64,000 nucleotides of DNA, taken from Chloroflexota bacterium (GTDB lineage: Bacteria > Chloroflexota > Limnocylindria > Limnocylindrales > CSP1-4). The stretch lies in the NCBI GenBank assembly GCA_016191345.1, contig JACPOU010000003.1, positions 21,898-85,897 of the forward strand, in the 5' to 3' direction. Shown here piece after piece: positions 25,681-34,088 of the stretch (position 1 is the first letter of the stretch; each line of letters begins with the position of its first letter). Both the position numbers and the translations under genes were made by a program. The notes beneath the pieces are model-generated. The model did no database searches, was not told the DNA's origin, and was given only the letters and a program-made list of their open reading frames with translations.

Positions 25681-26973
25681 TCAGGCGACGGGTTGCGGGG
25701 CCGGCGAGCGGGTGCCCGCCGGAGCGCTCGAGGCGATCTCGGCCAGCACGGCCAGGCAGCGGTCCACCTCGGCCACGGTGTTGTAGTGGGTCAGGCCGAT
25801 CCGGACGAGGCCGCCGCGCGGTGCCACGCCGAGCCGTTCCACGAGTCCGAGGGCGTAGAAGTCGCCATCCCAGACGGCGATTCCGGCATCGCCGAGCTCC
25901 GTCGCGACGCCATGGGCGTGACGACCGTCGACGGTGATCGCGGCCGTCGGCGTCCGGCGGTCGAACGCGGCGGGGTCGGTGATGCCGTACAGCGTCACGC
26001 CCGGGGTCGCGGCCAGCCCATCGTGGAGGCGGCGGTAGACGCCCATCTCCGAGGCCCGGATCGCGGTCATCGCGGCGACGAGCCGCTCCCGGCGCGTCGC
26101 CGACGCGCCGAGGCCCGCCATCCGGCCCACGTCCTCGAGGTAGCCGATCGCAGCCAGGGCACCGGCCTGGCCCTCGAAATTGCCCGTGCCGGTCTCGAAG
26201 ACGTGATCGACGGCGGGGCGGACCTTGTACTGGCGAAGACCGCCGAGGAGCGCCCGGCGCCCAGCGACGACGCCGAGATGCGGTCCGAAGAACTTGTAGA
26301 CCGAGGCGGCCACGTAGTCCGCATCGAGGGCGCGCGCATCGATCGCGAGGTGCGGGGCCGCGTGGACGGCGTCCACGTAGACGAGCGCCCCGGCCGCGTG
26401 GGCCAGCCGGGCAACCTCGGCCACGGGATTGATGGTTCCCACGGCATTCGAGGCCAGGCCCACGGCGACGAGCCGCGTCCGGGGGCCGAGCAGCGGCGCG
26501 AGGTCCTCGAGGTGGAGGGTGCAGTCGTCGAGACGGGGCTCCCACCAGCGGACGACGAGCCCGCGGTCCGCCGCGGCCGCGAGCCAGGGATCCACGTTCG
26601 CCGCATGATCCAGGCCGGTCACGACGAGCTCGTCGCCCGGATCCATGGCCGCGGTGATGGACCGGCTGAGGTGGAAGGTGAGGGTCGTCATGTTCGCGCC
26701 GACGATGACCTCGTCGGCCTCGACCCCGAGAAGGTCGCCGAGCGCGGCGTGGGCCTCCTCCACGATCGCGTCCGAGCGGCGGGAGGTCTCGAACGTCCCG
26801 CCATGGTTCGCGTTCGACGTCCGGTAGTAGTCGGCGACGGCCTCGATGACGACGTCGGGGACCTGGGTCCCGCCCGGTCCGTCGAAGAAGACCGTGGGCG
26901 CGTCGCCCGAGGGCACCGGGATCGAGAGCGCGGGAAAGCGGGCCCGGAGGGCATCGACGTCGAGGGTTGTCAT
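25681..26973 (-). CDS. cysteine-desulfurase-like PLP protein (class V aminotransferase)
   Basis: A 430-residue class V PLP enzyme of the cysteine desulfurase-like group. Signs include FFDGPGGTQVPDVVIEAVADYY, SNANHGGTFETSRRSD, VTGLDHAANVDPW, YVDAVHAAPHLAID, and SVYKFFGPHLGVVAGR with the PLP Lys. The mobile Cys loop expected of IscS/SufS is not evident, so it may be a lyase or aminotransferase rather than a sulfur donor. ATG 26973 is 7 bases from TAGCAT on the minus strand. It leads the operon with the FAD oxidase. Confidence 0.87.
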   Translation of the reverse strand: MTTLDVDALRARFPALSIPVPSGDAPTVFFDGPGGTQVPDVVIEAVADYYRTSNANHGGTFETSRRSDAIVEEAHAALGDLLGVEADEVIVGANMTTLTFHLSRSITAAMDPGDELVVTGLDHAANVDPWLAAAADRGLVVRWWEPRLDDCTLHLEDLAPLLGPRTRLVAVGLASNAVGTINPVAEVARLAHAAGALVYVDAVHAAPHLAIDARALDADYVAASVYKFFGPHLGVVAGRRALLGGLRQYKVRPAVDHVFETGTGNFEGQAGALAAIGYLEDVGRMAGLGASATRRERLVAAMTAIRASEMGVYRRLHDGLAATPGVTLYGITDPAAFDRRTPTAAITVDGRHAHGVATELGDAGIAVWDGDFYALGLVERLGVAPRGGLVRIGLTHYNTVAEVDRCLAVLAEIASSAPAGTRSPAPQPVA

Positions 26974-26980
26974 GGGCGGG

Positions 26981-26986
26981 ATGCTA
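26981..26986 (-). promoter_or_regulatory. -10-like hexamer TAGCAT
   Basis: On the minus strand TAGCAT is followed by 7 bases and then ATG 26973. It is consistent with a leaderless transcript for the cysteine-desulfurase-like operon. Confidence 0.4.
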
Positions 26987-27070
26987 GCGGGCTCGCCCGA
27001 CGGGCGCGCGCCGGGCTCGGCCCGGGGGCCACCCACGCCCCTGGGGTCGGCGCCCGGTCGCCGACCTTCG

Positions 27071-27099
27071 TTGCCGCGTCAACCACGGGGCGGTAGGAT
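27071..27099 (+). promoter_or_regulatory. promoter TTGCCG-17-TAGGAT of the MarR gene
   Basis: TTGCCG at 27071-27076 and TAGGAT at 27094-27099 are 17 bases apart. GTG 27106 begins 6 bases after the -10. It is the best complete example of the leaderless promoter type in this window. Confidence 0.55.
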
Positions 27100-27105
27100 G
27101 CACGG

Positions 27106-27720
27106 GTGACGGAGACCATCGAACGAATCCCCAGGTCCATGCGCCGCGACGTCCAGCTGGCGCCGTGGCGGGCGTTCCTGCGCGCCCACGCGCGGGTCGC
27201 GCGGCGCCTCGACGAGGACCTCCGGACGCGACACGGCCTCTCGCTCCAGGAATACGAGACCCTGCTCCACCTCGCGGAGGCGCCGGATCGCCGGCTCCGG
27301 ATGGGCCGGCTGGCGGATTCGCTGCTCCTCTCGAAGAGCGGCGTGACCCGCCTCGTCGATCGCCTCGTCGATGACGGGCTCGTGCTCCGGACGAGCTGCT
27401 CGAGCGATGCTCGCGGCGCCGAGGCGTCCCTGACCGAGACCGGCCTCGGCCGCCTGCGGGCCGCCGCACCCACCCACCTCGACGGGATCCGGGATCACTT
27501 CTTCGATGCGATCGAGGCGGCGGACCTGCCGGTCGTCGAGCGGGCCATGGACGCCATCTCCGACCGCCTCTGCGGGGCCCTGCCGGCGTGCGAACCGGAG
27601 GCCGCCGGCGTCGAGGGCCACGAGGCGGGAGGGCACGGCCACCGCGAGCCGGGGACCGCCCAGCCAGGTGCGCCGGATGCCCATGCCGAGCGCGCCACCG
27701 GGACCTCGGCCGCCAGCTGA
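27106..27720 (+). CDS. MarR-family transcriptional regulator
   Basis: A 204-residue winged-helix regulator. The MarR core spans about residues 20-145: RVARRLDEDLRTRHGLSLQEYETLLHL, then RMGRLADSLLLSKSGVTRLVDRLVDDGLVLR, the recognition helix and wing, with TETGLGRLRAAAPTHLDGIRDHF after it. The last 60 residues are an unusual Glu/Gly/His/Ala-rich tail without a family match. The promoter and GTG 27106 suggest leaderless expression. It may control the divergent desulfurase/oxidase operon or the following DUF72 gene; its ligand is unknown. Confidence 0.87.
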   Translation: MTETIERIPRSMRRDVQLAPWRAFLRAHARVARRLDEDLRTRHGLSLQEYETLLHLAEAPDRRLRMGRLADSLLLSKSGVTRLVDRLVDDGLVLRTSCSSDARGAEASLTETGLGRLRAAAPTHLDGIRDHFFDAIEAADLPVVERAMDAISDRLCGALPACEPEAAGVEGHEAGGHGHREPGTAQPGAPDAHAERATGTSAAS

Positions 27721-27736
27721 GGCGGGCACGCCGGCC

Positions 27737-28468
27737 GTGAGCAACGGGCGGCTGTACGTGGGCACCTCGGGGTTCGCCTATCCCGACTGGACACCCCGGT
27801 TCTACCCGCCCGGCCTGAAGGGCGATGGCCTCCTGCCCTACTACGCCGGCCGCCTGTCCGCCGTGGAGCTCAACAACACCTTCTACCAGCGGCCTTCCGC
27901 CGAGCGGATCGCGGCCTGGGTTGCGGCCGTGCCACCCGGCTTCCGGTTCATCGTGAAGGCCCAGCGGGGGGCCTCGATGCGGGCGCTCGGGGTTTCGCCC
28001 GAGGACAGCGTCGGCTGGCTGACGGAGGGTGTCCCGGCCTTCGGCGAGCGCCTCGGGGCCGTGCTCTTCCGCGTTCCCCACAACGTCGTGCGAACGCCGG
28101 CCACGGCGGCGGCCCTCGAGAGAATGCTCGCCGCCTGGCCCGCGACGATCGCCTGTGTCCTCGAGTTCCAGCACGCGAGCTGGCACCTGGACGAGACGTA
28201 CGAGGTCGTGCGCGCGGCCGGCGCCATTCTCTGCGCGACCGAGCTGCCGGAGGATGAGGAGCCGCCGGCCATCCGGCGGACCGGGCCGGGGCTCTACCTG
28301 CGGCTCCGGCGCCACGACTACACGGACGGCGAGCTTGCCGCCTGGGCGGCCCGGCTGGAGCCGTTCCTCGCCGCCGGCGACGACGTCTACGCCTTCTTCC
28401 GGCACGACGAGACGGGCCGGGCGACGGAGCTCGCGCTCGGCCTCGAGGCCGCCGCCGGCCGCGCCTGA
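27737..28468 (+). CDS. DUF72 (YecE-like) protein
   Basis: A 243-residue TIM-barrel-like protein of DUF72. Family marks are YVGTSGFAYPDWTPRFYPPGL near the N-terminus, AVELNNTFYQRPSAERIAAWVAAVPPGFRFIVKAQRG, LFRVPHNVVRT, CVLEFQHASWH, and GLYLRLRRHDYTDGELAAWA. GTG 27737 lies 16 bases after the MarR stop. Its function is unknown; in other bacteria such genes occur in many contexts. Its TGA abuts the convergent cupin stop, the two forming a palindrome. Confidence 0.88.
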   Translation: MSNGRLYVGTSGFAYPDWTPRFYPPGLKGDGLLPYYAGRLSAVELNNTFYQRPSAERIAAWVAAVPPGFRFIVKAQRGASMRALGVSPEDSVGWLTEGVPAFGERLGAVLFRVPHNVVRTPATAAALERMLAAWPATIACVLEFQHASWHLDETYEVVRAAGAILCATELPEDEEPPAIRRTGPGLYLRLRRHDYTDGELAAWAARLEPFLAAGDDVYAFFRHDETGRATELALGLEAAAGRA

Positions 28469-28475
28469 TCAGGCG
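28462..28475. terminator. palindrome spanning two convergent stop codons
   Basis: CGCCTGATCAGGCG is a perfect 14-base palindrome. It contains the TGA of the DUF72 gene and, on the other strand, the TGA of the cupin gene. Flanking GC-rich sequence extends the dyad imperfectly. It could serve as a two-way terminator or pause site; there is no T-tract. Confidence 0.35.
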
Positions 28476-28837
28476 GGCGCGGCCCCGTGCGGACGGTGCT
28501 GCTCGTGGTCGACGCGGTGGGTGTACTCCGCGGGACCGAAGAAGACGAGGATCGAGAGGTCCTCGGTGATGTCGTGGAAACGATGGACGACATCCGCGGC
28601 CACGAAGACGACGGACCCTGGTCCGACGGCGCGCTCCTCGTCCCCGACGGTGAGCGTGGCCCTTCCGGACAGCACGGCGTAGACCTCGTCCTCGGTATGG
28701 GGACCCTGCGGATCGGACGCCCCGGCCGGCAGCTCGTACAGCCCGACCGAGAGGTCGTGGGTCCGGATGAACTCGTGGTAGAGGCGACCGCCCGCGGCAC
28801 GGGCAGCGACGAGATCGGCGAGCTCGAAGGCCTCCAC
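28469..28837 (-). CDS. cupin domain protein
   Basis: A 122-residue single-domain cupin. The metal-binding motifs are visible: GPHTEDEVYAVLSGRATL (motif 1, with His and Glu) and FVAADVVHRFHDI (motif 2). GTG 28837 has AGGAG 6 bases upstream, which decides the start among several in a long open frame. Such small cupins can be dioxygenases, isomerases or sugar-binding proteins; none can be chosen here. The C-terminus is His-rich (HRVDHEQHRPHG). It is divergent from the sugar dehydrogenase gene. Confidence 0.85.
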   Translation of the reverse strand: MEAFELADLVAARAAGGRLYHEFIRTHDLSVGLYELPAGASDPQGPHTEDEVYAVLSGRATLTVGDEERAVGPGSVVFVAADVVHRFHDITEDLSILVFFGPAEYTHRVDHEQHRPHGAAPA

Positions 28838-28950
28838 GGATGACTCCTGTGCGGGCGGGCCGGGGGCCGAGGCTAGCACGGTCGCGGTTCGTGGCGCACG
28901 CCACCCGAGCGCGAGCAAGCCGGCGAGGGCCCAACCTGTGACGGGCAGGG

Positions 28951-28956
28951 TACGAT
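28951..28956 (+). promoter_or_regulatory. -10-like hexamer TACGAT
   Basis: TACGAT is followed by 7 bases and then ATG 28964. This is a leaderless-type start for the lipoprotein dehydrogenase. Confidence 0.4.
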
Positions 28957-28963
28957 CGGTTCC

Positions 28964-30244
28964 ATGCATCGTTCGGCGATCGCCCGCATCGCCGCCGTCA
29001 CCGTGCTCGTCGGCGGCTGCACGAGCGGCCTCGACCGGCCGCCCACCACGCCCGGTCCGGCGAGTCCGAGGTCCTCCCCCGCCCTGTCCGGGAGTCCCGC
29101 TGCGCCCACGACCAATCCGCCGCCGAGCCAGACCCCGGCCGCCAGCGCGGAGCGCTTCTCTGCGGCGGGCCTGCGGCTCGCATTCGAGACGGTCGCAACG
29201 GTCCCGGGCGGCCCGCTCGCGATCACCTCGACCCGCGACGGCAGCGGCCGTGTCCTCGTCGCAACCAAGGACGGCCAGGTCCGCATCCTGCGCGATGGCA
29301 AACTCGAGCCGGACCCGATGCTGGACATCTCCGGCCTCGTGTCGAAGGGCGGCGAGCAGGGCCTGCTCGGCATCGCCGTCGACCCGGACTTCCCGGTCGA
29401 TCCCCGGATCATCGTGGACTACACCGATGTGAACGGGAACACGGTCGTGGCCTCCTATCGCCTCGACGCCGCGAATCCCGACCGCCTGGACCCGGGTTCC
29501 GCGGTCGAGATCCTCACCGTCGACCAGCCCTTCGCGAACCACAACGGTGGCTCGGTCGTCTTCGACCCGGACGGGATGCTGCTCGTGGGCCTCGGCGACG
29601 GCGGCGGCGCGGGCGACCCACTCGAGGCCGGCGAACGGCTTGACACCCTGCTCGGGAAGATCCTCCGCGTTGACATCGACAGCGCCGGCGGCAGCCGGGG
29701 CCGCTACGGGATCCCGGCGGACAACCCGTTCGTCGGGCGCGCGGGCGCGCTGGGCGAGATCCTGTTCACCGGGCTCCGCAATCCGTGGCGCATCGGCTTC
29801 GACCGGGCGACCGGCGACCTCTGGATCGGCGATGTCGGCCAGGATGCCTGGGAGGAGATCGACGTCGCGCGCCGCGGGAGCGCCGGCCTTGACTTCGGCT
29901 GGGACCGGATGGAGGGTGCGCACTGCTTCGAGCCCGCCACGGGCTGCGCCACGGCCGGCCTCACGCCGCCCGTCACCGAGTACGGCCACGACCTCGGCTG
30001 CACGGTGATCGGCGGAACGGTCTACCGCGGCACGGCCCAGCCGCGCCTCGTCGGCGGCTACGTCTTCGGCGACTACTGCACCGGACGGCTCTGGGCGATC
30101 CCGGCGGCCGGGGACGGTCCGGTCGCGCCGTCGCTCGTCGGCCAGGTGCCCTCCGGCCTGGCCGCGTTCGGGGAGGACGAGGCCGGGGAGCTCCTCGCGG
30201 CCAACCTCGACGGGACGATCAGCCGGGTCCTGGTCCAGCCCTGA
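28964..30244 (+). CDS. PQQ-type soluble sugar dehydrogenase-like lipoprotein
   Basis: A 426-residue exported protein. It begins with a lipoprotein signal ending in VLVGGC (Cys19) and a Pro/Thr/Ser-rich linker to about residue 65. The rest is the six-bladed glucose/sorbosone dehydrogenase propeller: GGEQGLLGIAVDPDF, FANHNGGSVVFDPDGMLLVGLGDGG, GKILRVDID, LFTGLRNPWRIGFDRATGDLWIGDVGQDAWEEID, and GGYVFGDYCTGRLW. Homologues use PQQ to oxidise aldose sugars outside the membrane. No PQQ synthesis genes are in the window, so cofactor use is inferred. ATG 28964 follows TACGAT. Confidence 0.86.
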   Translation: MHRSAIARIAAVTVLVGGCTSGLDRPPTTPGPASPRSSPALSGSPAAPTTNPPPSQTPAASAERFSAAGLRLAFETVATVPGGPLAITSTRDGSGRVLVATKDGQVRILRDGKLEPDPMLDISGLVSKGGEQGLLGIAVDPDFPVDPRIIVDYTDVNGNTVVASYRLDAANPDRLDPGSAVEILTVDQPFANHNGGSVVFDPDGMLLVGLGDGGGAGDPLEAGERLDTLLGKILRVDIDSAGGSRGRYGIPADNPFVGRAGALGEILFTGLRNPWRIGFDRATGDLWIGDVGQDAWEEIDVARRGSAGLDFGWDRMEGAHCFEPATGCATAGLTPPVTEYGHDLGCTVIGGTVYRGTAQPRLVGGYVFGDYCTGRLWAIPAAGDGPVAPSLVGQVPSGLAAFGEDEAGELLAANLDGTISRVLVQP

Positions 30245-30277
30245 GCCCGGCGGGCTGGATTCGCCCCTGATCCTCCT

Positions 30278-31147
30278 TCAGGCGCCGACGGGCGTGGGAC
30301 TCGGGGCGGCCGGCGTCCGCCGGACCGGCCGCAGGTAGAGGACCAGCACGCCGACCACATACGCCACATGGACGACAAGGGTGAGGACCTCCGGCCGGGA
30401 CGAGTAGCCGAAGATCGCGCCGAGGAACTGGCCGACGCCCTCGTCGCTGGACAGGAAACCGCTGATGTCGAACGCCGGCTGGCTTCCGACGACGTTCACG
30501 CCCGCGATCGCAGCGACGGCGAGGAACTCACGGACCCCCGCGGACAGGAGTCCGGCCGCGATGAACACCAGGGCGATACCCGTCCAGCGGAAGAACCGCC
30601 GGAGGTCGATCGCCCGGCTGCCGCGGTAGAACCCCCAGCCGATGACGGCCGCGCCGGCAAGGCCGATCAGGGCGCCGATGGCGACGCTCGGTCCGGCGCC
30701 CTCGGTCGAGGTCGCCTGGCCGGCCAGGAAGAGCGCGGTCTCGATGCCCTCGCGGATCACGACGGTGAACGCGAGCACGGCAAGACCCCAGGCGCTGCCC
30801 TCACTGAGGACGCGATCCACCGCCGCCTGGAGCTCGCCCTTCAGATTCATGGCCTGACGCCGCATCCAGAAGAGCATCCAGGTGACCACTGCGGCCGCGA
30901 GGAGCATCGCCGAGCCGGCGAACATCTGCTCGTAGGGCTCCTGGAACGAACCGACGGACACGAAGATGATCAAACCCAGGGCGACGCTGAGAATCACGGC
31001 GCCGCCGGCACCCATCCAGATCTTGGAGGCGTGGCGCCCGTTGCCGGTCCGGATGACGTACGCGAGCACGATCGCGACGACGAGCGCGGCCTCCACGCCT
31101 TCGCGAAGGCCGATGAGCAGGCCGGAGGTGAGGGCACCGAGGTTCAC
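30278..31147 (-). CDS. FTR1-family iron permease
   Basis: A 289-residue, seven-helix membrane protein of the FTR1/EfeU family, which imports ferric or ferrous iron. Both REXXE motifs are present: REGVE at residues 15-19 and REGIE near 130. Helices follow the FTR1 pattern, including LAAAVVTWMLFWMRRQAMNLKGEL. GTG 31147 has AGGAG upstream, with the same CATCC spacer as the cupin gene. No EfeO or EfeB partner is adjacent. A cluster of GGTGA/TCACC half-sites lies upstream and may be its operator. Confidence 0.88.
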   Translation of the reverse strand: MNLGALTSGLLIGLREGVEAALVVAIVLAYVIRTGNGRHASKIWMGAGGAVILSVALGLIIFVSVGSFQEPYEQMFAGSAMLLAAAVVTWMLFWMRRQAMNLKGELQAAVDRVLSEGSAWGLAVLAFTVVIREGIETALFLAGQATSTEGAGPSVAIGALIGLAGAAVIGWGFYRGSRAIDLRRFFRWTGIALVFIAAGLLSAGVREFLAVAAIAGVNVVGSQPAFDISGFLSSDEGVGQFLGAIFGYSSRPEVLTLVVHVAYVVGVLVLYLRPVRRTPAAPSPTPVGA

Positions 31148-31175
31148 GGATGGCTCCTGGATCGAGGTCTGCCTC

Positions 31176-31196
31176 GGTGATTCTCACCGGCGGTGA
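31176..31196 (-). promoter_or_regulatory. candidate operator with three GGTGA/TCACC half-sites before FTR1
   Basis: Two overlapping perfect dyads occur: GGTGA-TTC-TCACC (31176-31188) and TCACCG-G-CGGTGA (31184-31196). They lie about 30-50 bases upstream of the FTR1 start. Binding by an iron-responsive regulator is inference; no canonical Fur or IdeR box is visible. Confidence 0.35.
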
Positions 31197-31275
31197 CGAC
31201 GCGGAGCGTAGCGCCTCCCGGCGATCGTTGCAAGGGTCCTTGCGATTTCACTGCATGGCGGCCTTCATGAGGGCG

Positions 31276-33957
31276 TCAGGTCGTGGTCGGATCCACCTTG
31301 TCCGGATCGACCCCGAGGGCCTTGATCGCCGCGGCGGCGGCTTTGGCTGTCACCGAACCCTCGCGGGCGAGGCCCGACATCGTCGCGGCGGCGATGCTCG
31401 GGGCATCGATCTCGAAGTAGGCCCGCAACGATTCGCGGGTGTCGCTCCGCCCGAAGCCGTCCGTGCCCAATGCGACGAACGTGGCCGGGATCCACGGCTC
31501 CACCGCCTGCGGCACGACCTTCATCCAGTCCGTGGCGGCGACGATCGGCCCGCCATCCTTGCCGAGGACCGTCGCCACGTACGGGACCCGGGGCTTCGAT
31601 GCCGGGTGGAGGCGGTTCCAGCGATCCGCCGCGAGGGCGTCGTGGCGCAGGAGCGGGAACGACGGGGCGGAGAAGACCTCGGCGGCGACCCCGAAGCGCT
31701 CGGCGAGGATCGCCTGGGCCTCGATGACCTGCTGGAGGATGGCGCCCGAGCCCACGAGGCGGGCCCGGATCGCGTCCTTGCCGAGCTTCGGCGCCGGAGC
31801 GAAGCGGTAGATGCCGCGCAGGATCCCCTCGTCGACGCCGCCCGGCTTGGCGGCCTGCGGGTAGTTCTCGTTGTAGAGCGTCACGTAGTAGAAGACGTCC
31901 TCGCCTTGGACGTACATCCGCTCGATGCCGTCGCGGACGACGGCAGCGAGCTCGTAGGCGAACGCGGGGTCGTACTGGCGAAGGTTGGGGATCGTCGACC
32001 CGAGGACGTGGCTGTGGCCGTCGTCGTGCTGGAGGCCCTCGCCGGTGAGCGTCGTGCGGCCCGCCGTCGCGCCCATGAGGAAGCCCCGGCCCCGGGCGTC
32101 CGCCACGGCCCAGATCTGGTCGCCGGTCCGCTGGAACCCGAACATCGAGTAGAAGATGTAGAACGGGATGACCGGCAGACCATGCGTGGCGTACGCCGTG
32201 GCCGCCGCGGTGAAGCTGGCCATCGAGCCGGCCTCGGTGATCCCCTCCTCGAGGACCTGGCCGTCCTTCGCCTCGCGATACTTCAGGACGAGCTCGGAAT
32301 CGACCGGGTCGTACGTCTGGCCGCCCGAGGCGTAGATCCCGACCTCGTTGAAGAGCGGATCGAGGCCGAACGTCCGGGCCTCGTCGGGGATGATCGGGAC
32401 GATCCGCGGACCGAGGTCCTTGTCCCGGATGAGGTTCCGGAGCATCCGGGTGAAGGCCATCGTCGTCGAGACCGGCGTGGGACTGCCCGCCTCGAACTCG
32501 GCGTCGAAGGTCGGCTTCGGGGACGCGACCGGGTGCGAGCGGACGACGCGGCGAGGGATCGGCCCGCCGAGGGCCTTGCGGCGCTCGATGAGGTACTGGA
32601 CCTCCTCGGAGTCCGGCCCGGGATGGTAGTACGGGGCGTCCTTCAACTTGTCGTCGGGGATGGGCAGCTCGAGGCGGTCGCGGAAGATCCGGAGCTCCGC
32701 CTCTGAGAGCTTCTTGGCCTGGTGGGTGATGTTCCGGGCCTCGACCCCCGGGCCGAGCGTCCAGCCCTTGACGGTCTTGGCGAGGATGACCGTCGGCGCG
32801 CCGCGATACTCGGTCGCCGCCTTGTACGCGGCGAACACCTTGCGATAGTCGTGGCCGCCGCGACGGAGCTTCGCGAGGTCGTCGTCCGAAAGGTGCTCGA
32901 CGAGCTTCCTGAGCCGCGGGTCCGGGCCGAAGAAGCGCTCCCGGATGTAGGCGCCGCCGGCGACCGAGAACTTCTGGAACTCTCCATCCACGGTCGTGTT
33001 CATCTTCTCGACGAGGACGCCGTCCACGTCACGGGCCAGGAGCTCGTCCCATTCGCGGCCCCAGACGACCTTGATGACGTTCCAGCCCGAGCCGCGGAAG
33101 ACCGCTTCGAGCTCCTGGATGATCTTGCCGTTGCCGCGGACCGGACCATCGAGGCGCTGGAGGTTGCAGTTGACCACGAAGGTCAGGTTGTCGAGTCCCT
33201 CGCGGGCGGCCACGTGGAGCGCACCGAGCGCCTCGGGCTCGTCCGATTCGCCGTCACCCAGGAAGGCCCAGACCCGCGACCTGGAGGTGTCGAGCAGGCC
33301 GCGGTTCTCGAGGTAGCGGTTGAAGCGCGCCTGGTAGATCGCGGCAATCGGCCCGAGGCCCATCGAGACTGTCGGGAACTCCCAGAAATCCGGCATGAGG
33401 CGCGGATGCGGGTAGGACGACAGCCCGTGCTGGGGCGGCGTCTCGCGCCGGAAGTGGTCCAGCTGGTCCTCGGTGAGGCGGCCCTCCAGGAACGCCCGGG
33501 CGTAGATGCCCGGTGCGGCGTGGCCCTGGTAGAAGACCTGATCGCCGTTGCCCTCGGCGTCCTTGCCCCGGAAGAAGTGGTTGAAGCCGACCTCGTAGAG
33601 CGTCGCCGCGGACGCATACGTCGCGAGGTGGCCGCCGATGCCGCTGAACTGGCTGTTCGCGCGGAGCACCATCGAGACCGCATTCCAGCGGATGAGACGC
33701 CGGATGCGGCGCTCGATGTCCTCGTCGCCCGGAAAGAAGGGCTCCTGCTCCGGGCTGATCGTGTTGATGTAGCGGGTGTTGGTGAGCGGCGGCAGGCCGA
33801 CCTGGAGCTGGCGGGCGCGCTTCAGGAGCTTGAAGAGGAGGAAGCGGGCGCGGGTCTCGCCCTCCTGCTCGACGACATCGTCGAGCGACTCCATCCAGTC
33901 GCTCGTCTCGCCCTCGTCGATGTCGGGGAGCTGGTGCTTGAACTCGTCGAAATACAT
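31276..33957 (-). CDS. aceE: pyruvate dehydrogenase E1 component, homodimeric type
   Basis: An 893-residue thiamine-diphosphate enzyme that decarboxylates pyruvate and passes the acetyl group to E2. It is the single-chain AceE form, as in Escherichia coli (887 residues) and actinobacteria. The family sequence is clear: TRYINTI near residue 60, GHLATYASAATLYEVGFNHFF, FYQGHAAPGIYARAFLEGRL, and the ThDP motif FLGDGESDEPEALGALHVAAREGLDNLTFVVNCNLQRLDGPVRGNGKIIQELE. Later, GDQIWAVADARGRGFLMGATAGRTTLTGEGLQHDDGHS is present. ATG 33957 follows TACGCT by 8 bases. E2 and E3 genes are not adjacent. Confidence 0.95.
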   Translation of the reverse strand: MYFDEFKHQLPDIDEGETSDWMESLDDVVEQEGETRARFLLFKLLKRARQLQVGLPPLTNTRYINTISPEQEPFFPGDEDIERRIRRLIRWNAVSMVLRANSQFSGIGGHLATYASAATLYEVGFNHFFRGKDAEGNGDQVFYQGHAAPGIYARAFLEGRLTEDQLDHFRRETPPQHGLSSYPHPRLMPDFWEFPTVSMGLGPIAAIYQARFNRYLENRGLLDTSRSRVWAFLGDGESDEPEALGALHVAAREGLDNLTFVVNCNLQRLDGPVRGNGKIIQELEAVFRGSGWNVIKVVWGREWDELLARDVDGVLVEKMNTTVDGEFQKFSVAGGAYIRERFFGPDPRLRKLVEHLSDDDLAKLRRGGHDYRKVFAAYKAATEYRGAPTVILAKTVKGWTLGPGVEARNITHQAKKLSEAELRIFRDRLELPIPDDKLKDAPYYHPGPDSEEVQYLIERRKALGGPIPRRVVRSHPVASPKPTFDAEFEAGSPTPVSTTMAFTRMLRNLIRDKDLGPRIVPIIPDEARTFGLDPLFNEVGIYASGGQTYDPVDSELVLKYREAKDGQVLEEGITEAGSMASFTAAATAYATHGLPVIPFYIFYSMFGFQRTGDQIWAVADARGRGFLMGATAGRTTLTGEGLQHDDGHSHVLGSTIPNLRQYDPAFAYELAAVVRDGIERMYVQGEDVFYYVTLYNENYPQAAKPGGVDEGILRGIYRFAPAPKLGKDAIRARLVGSGAILQQVIEAQAILAERFGVAAEVFSAPSFPLLRHDALAADRWNRLHPASKPRVPYVATVLGKDGGPIVAATDWMKVVPQAVEPWIPATFVALGTDGFGRSDTRESLRAYFEIDAPSIAAATMSGLAREGSVTAKAAAAAIKALGVDPDKVDPTTT

Positions 33958-33965
33958 CGCCCGGA

Positions 33966-33971
33966 AGCGTA
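33966..33971 (-). promoter_or_regulatory. -10-like hexamer TACGCT
   Basis: On the minus strand TACGCT lies 8 bases before ATG 33957 of aceE. No Shine-Dalgarno is present. Confidence 0.4.
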
Positions 33972-34076
33972 GCCCATGCCGGCGCGGCGCGCCCCGATGC
34001 GGATCGGTGGCGATGAGGTTGCGGGAGGGAGGCGCAGGTTCCGGCGCCGTGGGCGGCGGGGCACCGTGGGCCATGC

Positions 34077-34082
34077 TAGCGT
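34077..34082 (+). promoter_or_regulatory. -10-like hexamer TAGCGT
   Basis: TAGCGT is followed by 6 bases and then ATG 34089. It suggests a leaderless start for the nicotinamidase gene. Confidence 0.4.
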
Positions 34083-34088
34083 CCGGCC

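Noticed and set aside
25681..26973. Calling the class V PLP enzyme a true IscS/SufS
   Set aside because: The catalytic Cys loop is not evident and no Fe-S assembly genes are nearby.
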